The position numbers and the translations under genes were made by a program. 64,000 nt of DNA from contig CAVTPU010000004.1 of NCBI GenBank assembly GCA_963736695.1, positions 62,001 to 126,000 on the forward strand, read 5' to 3'. This DNA comes from CAVTPU01 sp963736695. Its GTDB lineage: Bacteria; Actinomycetota; Actinomycetes; Mycobacteriales; Micromonosporaceae. This document shows positions 1-9,900 of this stretch, one piece after another. The notes under the pieces are model-generated. The model was not told the DNA's origin and searched no databases. It saw only the letters and a list, made by a program, of their open reading frames with translations. Positions within the stretch are counted from its first letter, which is position 1, and the number at the start of each line of letters is the position of its first letter.

Positions 1-1136
1 GCGTCGCGGCCCCACACGTTCGCCACGCCGTTCTCCGTCACGATATAGCTGTGCTGAAAGGACGTCACCGGACCGGCCAACAGCGGGACCACTGTGGACT
101 CATCGAGTCGCGGTCTCCACGACCGCAGTGCGATGATCGCGTGCCCGCCTGGTGAGTGCATCGCCCCGACGATGAAGTCGGTCTGGCCGCCGAAACCGGA
201 ATAGACGCGAGCGCCGATCCGACTCGCGTTCGCCTGCGCGAAGAGGTCCACCTGCAGGGCGCCGTTCACCGACGTCAGCGCCGGTTGTCGGGCGATGAGG
301 CTCGGGTCGTTGGTCTTCTCGGTGCGCAGCATTCGCACCCGACGGTTGCCATCGACCCAATCGTAGAGTTGGGGCGAGCCGAAGCAGAACGACGCGGTGA
401 TCGGCGTGTCCCGGTCGAGGCGCCCGCTCGTCTCGAGGTCCATCACGCCGTCGCTGAACATCTCCGACCAGATCCGAAGCCCGCTGTGTTGCTTGAGCGC
501 CCGCAGCGTCGCGTCCGGGATTCCGCCGATGCCCAATTGCAGCGTCGCCCCGTCGGGCACGAGGTGCGCCACCCGCTCGCCGATCACGCCGCTCGTCTCG
601 TCGTCCGGCGCCGGCTGACATGCGGGCAGCGGTTCGTCCACTTCGTACACATAATCAATCGCGTCGGCGGGAATCGTCGCGTCGCCATATGTCACGGGCA
701 TTTGTCGGTTTGCCTGCGCCACGACAACCGCACCCCGAGCGCGTGCCAGCTCTATCGCCGCCGGCAGCACGTTGACCTCCACGCCGAGGCTGAATGTCGC
801 ACCTTGGCGCGCCGAGGTGTGCACGACGACGACGTCCGGTGCGAGCGCGTGGGCGAGCAGATGCGGCAGCAGCGACAGACGGCACGGGAAATATCGCAGA
901 CGGGGATGACCGCGCATGCCCGGCCCGACGAAGGCCGTCTCGTAGGCGACGCCCGGGCGGTCCGGGATGCCGCGTGGCGCGTTGAGCATGGTGAGCCGAT
1001 AGCGTGGGACCGCACCGTCCAGAATGGCGAGTGCACGCAGCGGAGCGGCAAGGTTACCGCTTGCAATGACTCGTGGTTCCGCAGCCCCGAGGTTCTGCAA
1101 CACTTCGCTGAGTTGGGTCTCAGTGACTGTACGCAC
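1..1136 (-). CDS. acetyl-CoA hydrolase/transferase family protein, 3' end cut by window edge
   Basis: This family moves CoA between acyl-CoA and a carboxylate such as acetate, succinate or 4-hydroxybutyrate, or hydrolyses acetyl-CoA. The minus-strand frame reads continuously from about 1136 to the left edge. It has the family's N-terminal pattern (VIASGNLAAPLRAL), a central GATLQLGIGGIPD motif and, at the very edge, the C-terminal domain signature TSFQHSYIVTENGVANVWG. The usual catalytic Glu lies in this family near the sequence after GSPQLYDW, but I did not confirm it. A GTG at 1136 has a GGGAG ribosome site six bases upstream and is preferred; an in-frame GTG at 1169 would add 11 residues. 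About 379 residues are visible. Substrate cannot be told from sequence. The gene faces away from the ESX locus and is probably not part of it. Confidence 0.82.
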   Translation of the reverse strand, partial: MRTVTETQLSEVLQNLGAAEPRVIASGNLAAPLRALAILDGAVPRYRLTMLNAPRGIPDRPGVAYETAFVGPGMRGHPRLRYFPCRLSLLPHLLAHALAPDVVVVHTSARQGATFSLGVEVNVLPAAIELARARGAVVVAQANRQMPVTYGDATIPADAIDYVYEVDEPLPACQPAPDDETSGVIGERVAHLVPDGATLQLGIGGIPDATLRALKQHSGLRIWSEMFSDGVMDLETSGRLDRDTPITASFCFGSPQLYDWVDGNRRVRMLRTEKTNDPSLIARQPALTSVNGALQVDLFAQANASRIGARVYSGFGGQTDFIVGAMHSPGGHAIIALRSWRPRLDESTVVPLLAGPVTSFQHSYIVTENGVANVWGRD

Positions 1137-1475
1137 TTGTCGCTCCCGGGCATCGTTGGATGCACTCACGATACGGCGCGAGACGTGCCGCTCACCCAGT
1201 GTTGCGGGACTTGGCCGCCAGTCGGCGTGTCGGGGGATCGAGTGACGATCCGCCCCGGTTTCGCCGGATCCGGGGTCGGGTGTCGACCCCTGACGGATGC
1301 GTTGCGCCGCGTGGCCTCTGCCTGAGCTGTCCTGATCGACACTATCCGAAACAATGCCCGATCTGTCGTCCCTAAACAGTCTTGAATGGATGGCCTACCG
1401 TGTTGAAGAATCGACCACATCTATGAGTCGCGGTGCCTTGTCCGCCATGGCCGGCCGTTGAGATGAGGTGGAGGC
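1137..1475. other. intergenic region between divergent genes
   Basis: This 339-base stretch separates the minus-strand CoA-transferase from the plus-strand histidine kinase and must hold both promoters. Short open frames here overlap in several phases and none has a convincing ribosome site or family motif. I did not find a clear copy of the ESX promoter box seen elsewhere in the locus. Confidence 0.5.
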
Positions 1476-2798
1476 ATGGGGAGGCTGGTCACCACCCTCG
1501 CCGTGGAGCTCGGATCCGCGGCGGCGTCCCGCGCCACCCCACCCGGGGCCGGCGACCGCTGGTGGGGACGACTGTGGTGGGCGCACGGGTCGAAGCGCGC
1601 CGGCGCCGGCGGCGAGCCACCCCGCTTTCGGCGATCGGGGCGCAAGCCCGAACCCTCGGCCCCGTTCTCCCACGCCTTCCCCTCGCTGCTGCTCGGCTCG
1701 CTCATCTATCGCATCGTGGCCACGGCCGCACCCGTCTCGGTGCACGTCGTGCACTACGGATTCGACCAGACCCGAACTATCGTCATGGTTGCGGTCGACC
1801 TCATTCTGCTCAATCTCGCCGGGGTGCTCTTTCTGCGACGGCGACTGCCGATGTCGCCGACCCGCACCCGGTGGCTGCTCGCCGGTGACCTCATCGTGGC
1901 GATGGCAGCCAACCTCATCGCGAGCGTATGGGTGCCCGGCCCCGCGGCCGGTCCCTATCACGACGTCTTCTGGTTTTATCTGGTCAGCTGCATCGTCCTC
2001 ATCACCGGCGCGGGTGGTGTTGTGGCAGGCCTGGCGACGGTCGTGGCGTGCCTGCCGCTGGAATGGGCGATGGATCGGCTCGGTCCAACGCCGGTGACAG
2101 ACACGTCAGTGATGTTGGGCCGCACCATCTGGCTCGGTGTCGGCGTGATGATGGCGGTGGTCGTGCTGTCGCTCGTGGGCGTCAACACCCGTCAGGCGAT
2201 GCTGCGCGGCATCAGGTCCGGCCAGGAGGCCGAACGGGCCCGAATCCTGCGCTCCATGCACGACACCGTGTTGCAGGCATTGGAAGTGATGGCCCTGGAC
2301 TCCACAATGGATGCGACGGCGCCCGGCGCGACATTGGCGCAGCTGCGACGACTGGCGAGGTCCGAGGCCATGCAACTGCGGCACGCCCTCGACGAGCTGA
2401 TTGAGGAGCATCGCAGTCGGCTCGGCGACGAGCTCGCGGTCGTCGCCCGCTCCGCCGCCGAGTGGGGCCTGCGGGTGGAGCTGGTCGTCGGCGAGCTTGA
2501 CGGCGAGGGCCTGACCCAGGAACGCCGGGAGGCGTTGCGAGACGCGGTTCGTGAGGCGTTGGGCAACATCGCCAAACACTCCGGCGTGACGACCGCCGTG
2601 GTCCGCGTGGAGACGGTCGCCCGCGGCGTGCAGGTGACCGTGCGCGACCATGGCACGGGGTTCGAGGCGGTCGAATCGACCTATGGCTTCGGCATCCGGG
2701 AGTCGATCTTCGGCCGGATGCGTGAGGCCGACGGCGAAGCCACGATCGAATCGTGCCCCGGCCGCGGCACCCGAATTCGGTTGTGGGTGCCGGTGTGA
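1476..2798 (+). CDS. membrane sensor histidine kinase, NarL/LuxR-partner type
   Basis: A 440-residue sensor kinase that would autophosphorylate on histidine and pass phosphate to a response regulator. After a basic, low-complexity first 65 residues there are about five membrane helices (roughly 68-235). The HisKA_3-type dimerisation helix carries the phospho-acceptor in MHDTVLQAL (His262). The ATPase domain has an N box (EALGNIAKHSG), a G box (DHGTGF) and a second Gly loop (GFGIRESI). The start is supported by GGTGGAGG just upstream; a later start would shorten the disordered tail. The gene lies 23 bases before the mycosin-like gene and opens the ESX locus. The only regulator of the matching NarL type in the locus is at 17189-17875, so the two may form one system split to opposite ends; that pairing is inference. 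Confidence 0.88.
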   Translation: MGRLVTTLAVELGSAAASRATPPGAGDRWWGRLWWAHGSKRAGAGGEPPRFRRSGRKPEPSAPFSHAFPSLLLGSLIYRIVATAAPVSVHVVHYGFDQTRTIVMVAVDLILLNLAGVLFLRRRLPMSPTRTRWLLAGDLIVAMAANLIASVWVPGPAAGPYHDVFWFYLVSCIVLITGAGGVVAGLATVVACLPLEWAMDRLGPTPVTDTSVMLGRTIWLGVGVMMAVVVLSLVGVNTRQAMLRGIRSGQEAERARILRSMHDTVLQALEVMALDSTMDATAPGATLAQLRRLARSEAMQLRHALDELIEEHRSRLGDELAVVARSAAEWGLRVELVVGELDGEGLTQERREALRDAVREALGNIAKHSGVTTAVVRVETVARGVQVTVRDHGTGFEAVESTYGFGIRESIFGRMREADGEATIESCPGRGTRIRLWVPV

Positions 2799-2821
2799 AG
2801 TTCACCAGATCGAGGAGCCCG

Positions 2822-4129
2822 ATGTCACCCCACCACGCCAGTCACCACGGTGCTCACCGCAGTCGCGCGCACGTTGCCACGCGAGTCGCGCTCGCCGTCA
2901 TCGTCGCCGCCGCTGGCGTCGTCAGCCCGGCTCGACCGGCACGGGCCGCGCCAGCGAAGACGCTGTGCGCCAAGCCGACCGGAAACGCGCCCTATGGCGG
3001 CGAGATGCCGTGGGCGCAGCAGCTCATGAACCCGATGCAGGTCTGGCCACTGACAACAGGCGCTGGAGTGACCGTCGCGGTGCTGGGCACCGGCGTCGAC
3101 CGCAACAACGGGCAGCTCGCGGGCAGGCTCGTTGACGGGCGCGAAGTGGTGGAGCGTGGTGACAAGAAGAACCGGACCGTCGCGACCGTCTCGACGTCGG
3201 CTCTGACCGACTGCGACGGCAGGGGCACACTCGCCGCCGGAATCATCGCGGCGGCGACCCGCCGAGACACCGTCGTCGCAGGCATGGCGCCCGGTGCCCG
3301 GATTCTCTCTGTTCGCTATACCCAGAACCTGTCCCAGGGGGGCGCCAACGACCTGAACCCCGACCTCATCGCCCGCGCGATCCGGGTGGCGATCTCCGGT
3401 GGCGCGAAGGTGATCTGTGTGCTCGTGCCGGCGAGTCGTGACAGCACAGCGTTGCGCTCAGCGGTCGCGGCGGCCTACGCCAGTGGCGCTGTGTTGGTCT
3501 CGGCCGCGGCCCCGGGGCAGGGCGGCACGAATACCCTGTCGTTTCCGACCGCGAACCCCGATGCGGACAAGGTGCTCGCCGTCGGCGCGATCAATTCCGA
3601 AGGTCGTCCCATCAACAGCGGAGCCGGAAACAACATCGACGTCGCCGCTCCCGGTGCTGACCTGGTCAGCACGGCGGCCGGCGGAGGTAAAGGCGCCATC
3701 CGGCACTTCTTCACATTCAGCGACCCCATGTTCGCCGCGGCCTATGTCGCTGGTGCGGTCGCGTTGGTCAGGTCCTATCGGCCGAATCTGTCCCCGACGC
3801 AGGTGATGCAACGGATCAAGCAGACGGCCAACCATCCGCCGACAGGCACGGCCGACATGAGCGTCGGAGCCGGTGTGATCAATCCACACCTCGCCGTCTC
3901 GGCCGAAGGCATCGAGGCAGGCGCCTCCGGGCAGCCTGATCCAGAAGCCCACCAGTTCGAGCTCGCCGTGGATCCACCGGGGCACCAAGTCGACCGTCTC
4001 GCCGTGTCGATAACGGTGGCCGGGCTTGTGATGGCTTTGCTGCTTGTCCTCGGCACCCGGGTGTTCCGTCGTGGCCGGTCGCGCCGGTGGCGTCCTGGCC
4101 TGCGACGTGTCGAGCGCGACGGCTCATAG
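2822..4129 (+). CDS. mycP: mycosin-like (MycP) type VII secretion subtilase, catalytic triad lost
   Basis: Mycosins are membrane-anchored subtilisin-like proteases that are core parts of ESX systems, acting on the outer face. This 435-residue protein has the family layout: a signal sequence (about 19-42), the S8 fold, and a C-terminal membrane helix (about 395-415) followed by a basic tail. The fold-level motifs align well, but the catalytic positions do not. Asp of the DTGV motif is Gly89 (LGTGVD), His of DGHGT is Arg134 (DGRGT), Ser of GTS is Met303 (DPMFAAAYVAG), and the oxyanion Asn motif AAGN reads AAPG (230-232). The frame is intact, so it is not a decayed gene. ATG 2822 is chosen because GAGGAG sits four to nine bases upstream and the signal peptide follows. 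It is most likely a structural, non-proteolytic mycosin. No second mycosin is in the window. Confidence 0.88.
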   Translation: MSPHHASHHGAHRSRAHVATRVALAVIVAAAGVVSPARPARAAPAKTLCAKPTGNAPYGGEMPWAQQLMNPMQVWPLTTGAGVTVAVLGTGVDRNNGQLAGRLVDGREVVERGDKKNRTVATVSTSALTDCDGRGTLAAGIIAAATRRDTVVAGMAPGARILSVRYTQNLSQGGANDLNPDLIARAIRVAISGGAKVICVLVPASRDSTALRSAVAAAYASGAVLVSAAAPGQGGTNTLSFPTANPDADKVLAVGAINSEGRPINSGAGNNIDVAAPGADLVSTAAGGGKGAIRHFFTFSDPMFAAAYVAGAVALVRSYRPNLSPTQVMQRIKQTANHPPTGTADMSVGAGVINPHLAVSAEGIEAGASGQPDPEAHQFELAVDPPGHQVDRLAVSITVAGLVMALLLVLGTRVFRRGRSRRWRPGLRRVERDGS

Positions 4130-4207
4130 GGCACGCAACGCCACTCTGAGGAGCCGCACGACGCTCACGGGGCCACGACCGGGCCCCGCGGAACGCGGCG
4201 ACGGTGG

Positions 4208-4253
4208 AAATACGACGGTGGATGGTCCATATGGACCATCCACCGTCGTATTT
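4208..4253. terminator. 46-bp perfect palindrome between convergent genes
   Basis: The two 23-base arms (4208-4230 and 4231-4253) are exact reverse complements with no spacer. The outer ends are AAA and TTT, so either transcript would form a long stem. It lies between the stop of the mycosin-like gene and the stop of the convergent gene at 4265, which fits a bidirectional terminator. Confidence 0.8.
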
Positions 4254-4264
4254 GTCGAGTGTCG

Positions 4265-5500
4265 CTATTCCATTTCGCCGATCACCGACGGGGTTACGGC
4301 CGACGACTCACCCCACACGTCTTCGGTCTCGACCAGCCATGGAGGCAGGCGCTTGGCGCCGTTCATGTCGCCGCCCATCATGCCGCCCATCGGCATCATC
4401 GGCATCATGCCGCCGCCCATCATGCCGCCGGCAGCCACACCGGCCCCGCCACCGACCGCGCTGAGCGCGCCCGCCGCTCCGAGCGCGCCGCCGAGAGCGG
4501 ACGCTGGCGCGGCGGCCAACGGTGCTGCCGTCGGCTGCGGGATGTTTCCGGCGCCGCCACCGAACCCGCCACCGAATCCGCCACCGGTTGCGGTGGGCGT
4601 CTTGGGGGGCGCGTCGGTCGCGGGCACGTCGCCGGGCGTGCCGGGGTGCACGATGTCGGTGACCTTGTGACCGAACTGGCCGCCGAGTGCCGCAGCGGCC
4701 GCCGCGAGCCCCGAGCTGAACATCTGCCCGAAGAGCGGTTTGGGACGAGCGACGCCGTCCACCCCGGTGGTGTCGCCGACGACGTCGGGCTGCGTGACGG
4801 TGACGACCGTGCCCACATTCGGGTCTGTGGTGTAGGTCAACCCGGTCGAGGTGACGACGACGGTGTTGCCATCGGGCTCGGTGAGCAGCGTCGGCGGCGC
4901 GGCGGCGACCGGGGTCGCTGGCATCGCGACATTCGAGATGTTATATCGAGTGCCGAGGGTGGTCATGATGCCGACGGCGTCGAGGTGAGCCGCGTCCGCC
5001 GCAGCCTGTGCCGCCTGATGTTGATCGACCGCCGCGCGAGCCTCCGCCTGCCGACGTCCCATCGCCTCGACGGTGTCACCTGGCGGCGCGATGCGCGGCA
5101 ACGGCGAGTTGGCGATCGCGATGACCGCCGGGGACAGCGGTGTCACCGGCACGACGGCGGGCATGCGGTTGCGCGCGTCGGTGAGCGCGTCCGCGGCTGC
5201 GTATGTGAGGTCCCGCACCGCGAGTGCCGTGTCGGCGACCTGTTCGATGCCGTCCGAGAGGTCTTTGATCATCACCTTGAACTGATCGGCCGCGCCACCG
5301 GTCCACATGTCCTCAAAGCTGTTGAGCTGTTGCATGAGGTCGGTGGATCGTTCCCGCAACGACGTGCCGACGACGGTCCAGATCGCGCCGACGGCCGATA
5401 CGCCCGAGGGGTTGCTGGCGTAGAGCATCTGTGTCAGCTGCTCGTGGCTGAAGGACGCGAAGTTGGTGTTCACCAACCCTGGTGAGTCATCGAAGATCAT
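4265..5500 (-). CDS. long WXG100-domain ESX secretion-associated protein
   Basis: A 411-residue protein with an N-terminal helical domain of the WXG100/PPE kind: the turn motif is WTGGAADQF (about residues 66-74) and a YAAAD export signal (YxxxD) follows in the second helix. The middle is Thr/Val/Pro-rich. The C-terminal third is Gly/Met-rich low complexity (repeated GGMM and MMPM), ending in the PPWLVETEDVWGE type of tail that closes many actinobacterial WXG-domain proteins. It is the last of four minus-strand genes (6416, 6087, 5502, 4265) with short gaps, all downstream of the ESX-box promoter at 6843-6910. It is probably an ESX substrate or a secreted assembly factor. The stop of the preceding gene is one base from this ATG. 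Confidence 0.8.
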   Translation of the reverse strand: MIFDDSPGLVNTNFASFSHEQLTQMLYASNPSGVSAVGAIWTVVGTSLRERSTDLMQQLNSFEDMWTGGAADQFKVMIKDLSDGIEQVADTALAVRDLTYAAADALTDARNRMPAVVPVTPLSPAVIAIANSPLPRIAPPGDTVEAMGRRQAEARAAVDQHQAAQAAADAAHLDAVGIMTTLGTRYNISNVAMPATPVAAAPPTLLTEPDGNTVVVTSTGLTYTTDPNVGTVVTVTQPDVVGDTTGVDGVARPKPLFGQMFSSGLAAAAAALGGQFGHKVTDIVHPGTPGDVPATDAPPKTPTATGGGFGGGFGGGAGNIPQPTAAPLAAAPASALGGALGAAGALSAVGGGAGVAAGGMMGGGMMPMMPMGGMMGGDMNGAKRLPPWLVETEDVWGESSAVTPSVIGEME

Positions 5501-5501
5501 T

Positions 5502-5993
5502 CTAGATCCTCTCGGTCTGGTTGGATCCCGTCGGCGTCACCACCGAGATGCGTTCCGTCTCTCTGAGGCCCGACGCCGGGTCTGTCTGCGAGACGGTGAT
5601 GGTGACCTGAGGGGCGTCGAGCGAGGCGCGCCCGTCGACGCTGGAGTGTTGGCCGCCATAGAGCCCGGCGATGTGGTCGTCGTAGGCCTCGTAGCTCTCC
5701 GAGATCGTCTTTGTGACGTCGGTGGCGAAGCTGATCGCCGAACGGACCGCGTCGATGAGATCCCGCATCTGGTTGACCGCCACACGGTGCCGTTCCCGCA
5801 ACGCCGCCGCTTCGGAGAATTCGCCGAGCGGCAACTGCGCCCCGTTGAGCGACGACACGTCGTCAAACGGTTTGCGAGCCGCCTCGAACTGGGCTTCGAG
5901 CTCTCGTGCGAACTCCTGAAGAGACCGCAGGTGAACCTGAAAAGACTGGTCAGCACTGATCGTTTCTTGGGCATGAGCGGCGTCATACTGCAT
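5502..5993 (-). CDS. helical ESX-locus protein with YxxxD export motif
   Basis: A 163-residue protein, mainly alpha-helical in its first 115 residues with heptad-like Leu/Ala spacing, then a Thr/Val/Ser-rich tail that may be beta-strand or disordered. No WXG turn is visible. YEAYD (about residue 100) fits the YxxxD/E type VII export signal. There is no signal peptide or membrane helix. Its place between the two WXG100 genes and the long WXG-domain gene suggests a co-secreted partner or chaperone-like factor; I do not recognise a named family. GGGGAT lies eight bases before the ATG. Confidence 0.7.
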   Translation of the reverse strand: MQYDAAHAQETISADQSFQVHLRSLQEFARELEAQFEAARKPFDDVSSLNGAQLPLGEFSEAAALRERHRVAVNQMRDLIDAVRSAISFATDVTKTISESYEAYDDHIAGLYGGQHSSVDGRASLDAPQVTITVSQTDPASGLRETERISVVTPTGSNQTERI

Positions 5994-6086
5994 AACGGCG
6001 ATCCCCAGTGTGAGAGGGCGGAGACCATACCAGGCGGTGGCGGTGCCTCGACCACGAATGGTCGAGACCCGCCACCGCCTTGTTGG

Positions 6087-6386
6087 TCAGGCGAACATGC
6101 TGGCGTTACGGTTCTCCAGCGACAGTTGCATATCGTGTGCTTCGTTCACCTTGCCGGAGAACTGACCCACGACGTTGATGATGTCCGCCAGCGCGGCACG
6201 AAGCCGGGTCTCGGACTGCTCAGCCGCGGTACCGGCGGAGCTGCCAGAGGCGTACCAGGTCTCTTTGATCGGGACCAGGCTCTGGTGGAGCTCGTCAAGG
6301 TGGTTGTCGAGTGCCTTCGCCTTAGCGAAGAGCGAGTCGGCGGCCATCCGCATGGCCGCGAACTCTACGTTAATTACACCATCCAC
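6087..6386 (-). CDS. WXG100 family protein, EsxA-like
   Basis: A 99-residue helical hairpin protein of the size and position of EsxA/ESAT-6 proteins, which are exported as heterodimers by the ESX machine. The turn between helices is WYASGSSAG, a WxxSG version of the WXG motif. It has no signal peptide and no YxxxD motif in its tail, as expected for the member of an EsxA/EsxB pair that relies on its partner for recognition. It lies 29 bases after the other WXG100-type gene (6416-6766), the classical paired arrangement. Confidence 0.87.
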   Translation of the reverse strand: MDGVINVEFAAMRMAADSLFAKAKALDNHLDELHQSLVPIKETWYASGSSAGTAAEQSETRLRAALADIINVVGQFSGKVNEAHDMQLSLENRNASMFA

Positions 6387-6415
6387 CGCGTTACACCCTC
6401 TCTCCGCGAAATAGG

Positions 6416-6766
6416 TCAGGCACCGGACAGGCGGGACAGAATGCTGCTGCCCTCGCCGACCTGGTTGGACAGGACCGTCAGGGACTGGGCAGCGTCCGTG
6501 TCGCCACTGTCGTAGTTGCGTGCGCTTTCGTTCACCAGGTTGGACATGGTTGCCAGCTCACGGCTGGCGATCTTCATGTCCTCCTGAAGCCGCTGGTGCA
6601 GCTGCCAGAATGCCGTTGCCTGCTTGCCGGTGTAACGGCTCAGCACCGACATCAGGTCGTTCTCTAGCTCGGCCATCGTGCGGTGGGCGTTGCTGGAAGC
6701 GTCCTCAAATCCAACAATCGCCTGCCGCATCGCAGCGGCATCACTCTTGAAGCCTGGACTAGCCAC
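6416..6766 (-). CDS. WXG100 family protein, EsxB-like with YxxxD signal
   Basis: A 116-residue two-helix protein, first gene of the four-gene secreted-factor operon. The position of the WXG turn reads YTGKQA, so the Trp is replaced while the Gly is kept. After the second helix comes YDSGD, a good match to the YxxxD/E signal that EsxB-type partners use to dock on the last ATPase domain of EccC. This makes it the likely targeting subunit for the protein encoded at 6087. The promoter at 6843-6910, with a tandem ESX box, lies directly upstream, giving a leader of about 70 bases. Confidence 0.85.
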   Translation of the reverse strand: MASPGFKSDAAAMRQAIVGFEDASSNAHRTMAELENDLMSVLSRYTGKQATAFWQLHQRLQEDMKIASRELATMSNLVNESARNYDSGDTDAAQSLTVLSNQVGEGSSILSRLSGA

Positions 6767-6842
6767 GACGGGCCACCTCCTCTCCGTGCCCGCGTCCGTC
6801 GCGGGGGGCTCGGCGCCAACTTTCAGCGCCTTCCGCGGGTTG

Positions 6843-6910
6843 AGCCTATTGGCTCGGCTCTATTCCAGTGAACGGCACAACTACCCCTGTTTGGCACGGC
6901 ACAATTGCCC
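6843..6910 (-). promoter_or_regulatory. ESX-box promoter of the secreted-factor operon (tandem box)
   Basis: On the minus strand GGGTAGTTGTGCCGT (6872-6886) is followed after exactly 23 bases by TAGGCT (6843-6848), a TAnnnT minus-10. The same box and spacing occur at 11014-11057 and 17916-17959. A second copy, GGGCAATTGTGCCGT (6896-6910), lies 24 bases further upstream, so here the box is tandem. Being just upstream of the expected minus-35, the box is more likely an activator site than a core promoter element. Confidence 0.65.
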
Positions 6911-6946
6911 ACACCCATGGGGTAACTGTCCGGATAGCACCGCACC

Positions 6947-9900
6947 TCAGCCCTGCTCCGGAGACCAGGCGAGCTGGATGAGCGACACCCCGGCGCGACG
7001 GCTCACCAGGTTGCCTCGGCCGGGCGGTTGCGGGCTCGGCTTCACGTCGCCCAACAGCGGGCCCTCGTCACGAGCCCCCGAGAGGATGAGCCCCGGGGTC
7101 GCCAACTCTCGCAACCGTTGCAGGATCGGCTCATAGAGCGCGCGTGAGGCGCCGCCGCTGCGGCGCACCAGGATGATATGCAGGCCGATGTCACGCGCCT
7201 GTGGCAGAAACTCCAACAACGGTGCGATCGGGTTGCGCACCTGTGTGACGACCATGTCGTAGTCGTCGACGAGCACGAACAGATCCGGGCCCTTCCACCA
7301 GTTGCGTTGGCGCAACTGATCGGGGGTCAGGTCCGCGCCCGGCAAACGGGCGCGCATTCCCTGCACGACGTCACCGATGAGGTTGGTCAACACCGGCTCA
7401 GATCCGGCGTAACCCAGCAGGTAGGCGGGATCGACCTCACCGAGCATGCTGCGCCGATAGTCTCCGACGAGCAACGTCGCCTCGGCCGGGGTATAGCGAC
7501 TCTGCAGCCCAGACGCGATCGTCCGCATGAGGTTGGTCTTGCCGGACTCCACGTCGCCGAAGGCGATGAAGTGCGGATCGGTGTCGAAGTCGAGGAAGAC
7601 CGGACCGAGGTCGGACTCGGCGAGCCCGATCGGGATGCGCCGATCACCGGGGACAGGCTGGGGCATCACGCTGATGGGCACCTCGCGCGGCAACAGCCGG
7701 ACTTGGGGCGCGCGTTGGCCGCGCCATGCGGCCGAGACCCGTTTGACCAGGTCCGTGGCGCCCTCGGCCACGTCGTCGACGGTGGTGAGACTGTCGATGC
7801 GGGGCAGGCCGGTGAGGAAGTGCAGTTTGTCCCGGGTGATGCCACGACCGGGGCGGTCGCGGGGAACGTTCGCGGCGGTCCGTCGGTCGATCGCGGAGTC
7901 CGTCGGGTCACCCAGACGCAGCTCGAAGTGGGTGCCGATCATGTCGCGCAGCGCCGGCCGGATCTCCATCCACCGGTTGACGCCGAGGATGATGTGGATG
8001 CCGAAGCCGAGCCCCCGCGCGGCGAGCGTCGTGACCGCCTCCTCGAGCTGTTCGAACTCCTGATGCAGCGTCATCCAGCCGTCGATGACGAGGAAGACGT
8101 CGCCAAACCGTCGGTCGTCGATGACCCGAGGGTTCTTGCGAAAGGTTCCGATGGAGTCGATCGCCTCTTCCTGGAACAGTTTCTCCCGCGCGGCCATGAG
8201 CCCGGACACCTCGGCGACCACCCGTCGGACCCGCTCCGCGTCGAGTCGGGTGGCATAACCGCTCACATGCGGCAGTCCGGCCAGCGTCGACATCGAACCT
8301 CCACCGAAGTCGAGGATGAAGAACTGGACCTCGGCCGGCGTGTGGGTCAATGCGAAAGACGCGATGAGGGTACGCATCATCGTGCTCTTGCCACTCTGCG
8401 GCGCTCCCACGACCACCGCGTGACCGGCCGCGCCACTGAGGTCGGCCCAGAGCAGGTCACGCCGTTGCTCGAACGGCTTGTCGACGATCGCGACCGGCAC
8501 GGCGAGCTTGCCGTTGCCTGCCCAGCCCGCCGGGCACAGCCCCCGGTCCTCGGTGAGCTGCAACGGAGGCAGAAGCTGGTCGAGCGCGGGCGGGTCGGCC
8601 AGCGGTGGCAGCCAGATCTGATAGGCGGGCGGCCCGAACCCGTCCAATCGGCCCAGCATCGCCGACATCACCGTCTGTGATCCGGGTTTGGCTGGGGCGC
8701 TCGGATCGGGAGCCACCGGCGCGGCGGCCGGGCTCACGGGCGCGGCCGTTGGCTCGGCCGCGATCGGGGCCAGCGTGAAAGGCACCAATTGATGGCTGAT
8801 CGGGATAGGTGCGCCGGTGTCGATGTTCATCACCATCGGCGGCAGCTCGCTCGACACATACGCCGCCTTGAACCGGATCAACGTGGTGGTGTCGATCTTC
8901 AGGAACGCCGAGCCGGGAATCGACGGCAGTTCGTAGGCGTCGGGAACGCCGAGGACCGCCCGGCTCTCCGGCGCCGAGAAAGTCTTCAATCCGATGCGAT
9001 AGCTCAGGTGGCTGTCCAGCCCCCGCAACCGCCCCTCCTCCAGACGCTGCGAGGCGAGCAGCAGATGCACGCCGAGGCTTCGGCCGAGCCGCCCGATCAT
9101 GACGAAGAGGTCGATGAACTCCGGCCGAGTGGAGAGCAACTCACTGAACTCGTCGATGATGACCAACAACGACGGCAGCGGTTTGAGGTCGGCCCCGGCG
9201 TCGCGGGCACGCTCGTAGTCACGCACCGACGCGTAGTCGCCGCTCGCCCGCAACAGTTCCTGGCGCCGAACCAGCTCGCCCCGCAAGGCGTCGGCCATGC
9301 GGTCGACGAGGGCCAGGTCGGCGGCGAGGTTGGTGATCACTGCACACGTATGTGGCAGCCCCGCCATCCCGGCGAATGTCGCACCACCCTTGAAGTCGAT
9401 GAGTGCCATGTTGAGGGTCTCGGACGAGTGGGTGATCGCGAGTCCGGTGACGAGTGTGCGCAGGAGCTCGCTCTTGCCGGAACCGGTCGCGCCGATCACG
9501 AGGCCGTGCGGGCCCATGCCGCCCTCGGCCGATTCCTTGAGGTCGAATTCGACGGGGCGGCCGCCGGCGTCGATGCCGAGGGGAATGCGCAGCCGGTCGC
9601 GGGCCGGTCTCGGTCGCCAGGTCATTTTCGGATCGATTCGCCGCGGATCGCCGAAGCCGAGCAGATCCGCGAGGCCGAAGGTGCCGGCCATCGAGAAGCC
9701 GTCGCCGGTGGGCGCGATGGTGAACGCGGGGGCGAGTTCGCGGGCGACAGCCTCGGCGCCCGCCGCGCTGAGCCGGTCGGCGACCCCGAGCAGCGCGACC
9801 CCGGACGCGTTGCGCATGCCGAGATGGTCGCCGTCGAGGACCAGATCGAGCTTGCCGGGTCCGGCGCTCATCGGCGCGCCGGTGAGATCCACGATGGTGA

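Noticed and set aside
156..1325. Long plus-strand open frame opposite the CoA-transferase gene
   Set aside because: Its translation is Arg/His/Val-rich without motifs, while the minus strand gives clear acetyl-CoA hydrolase family motifs.
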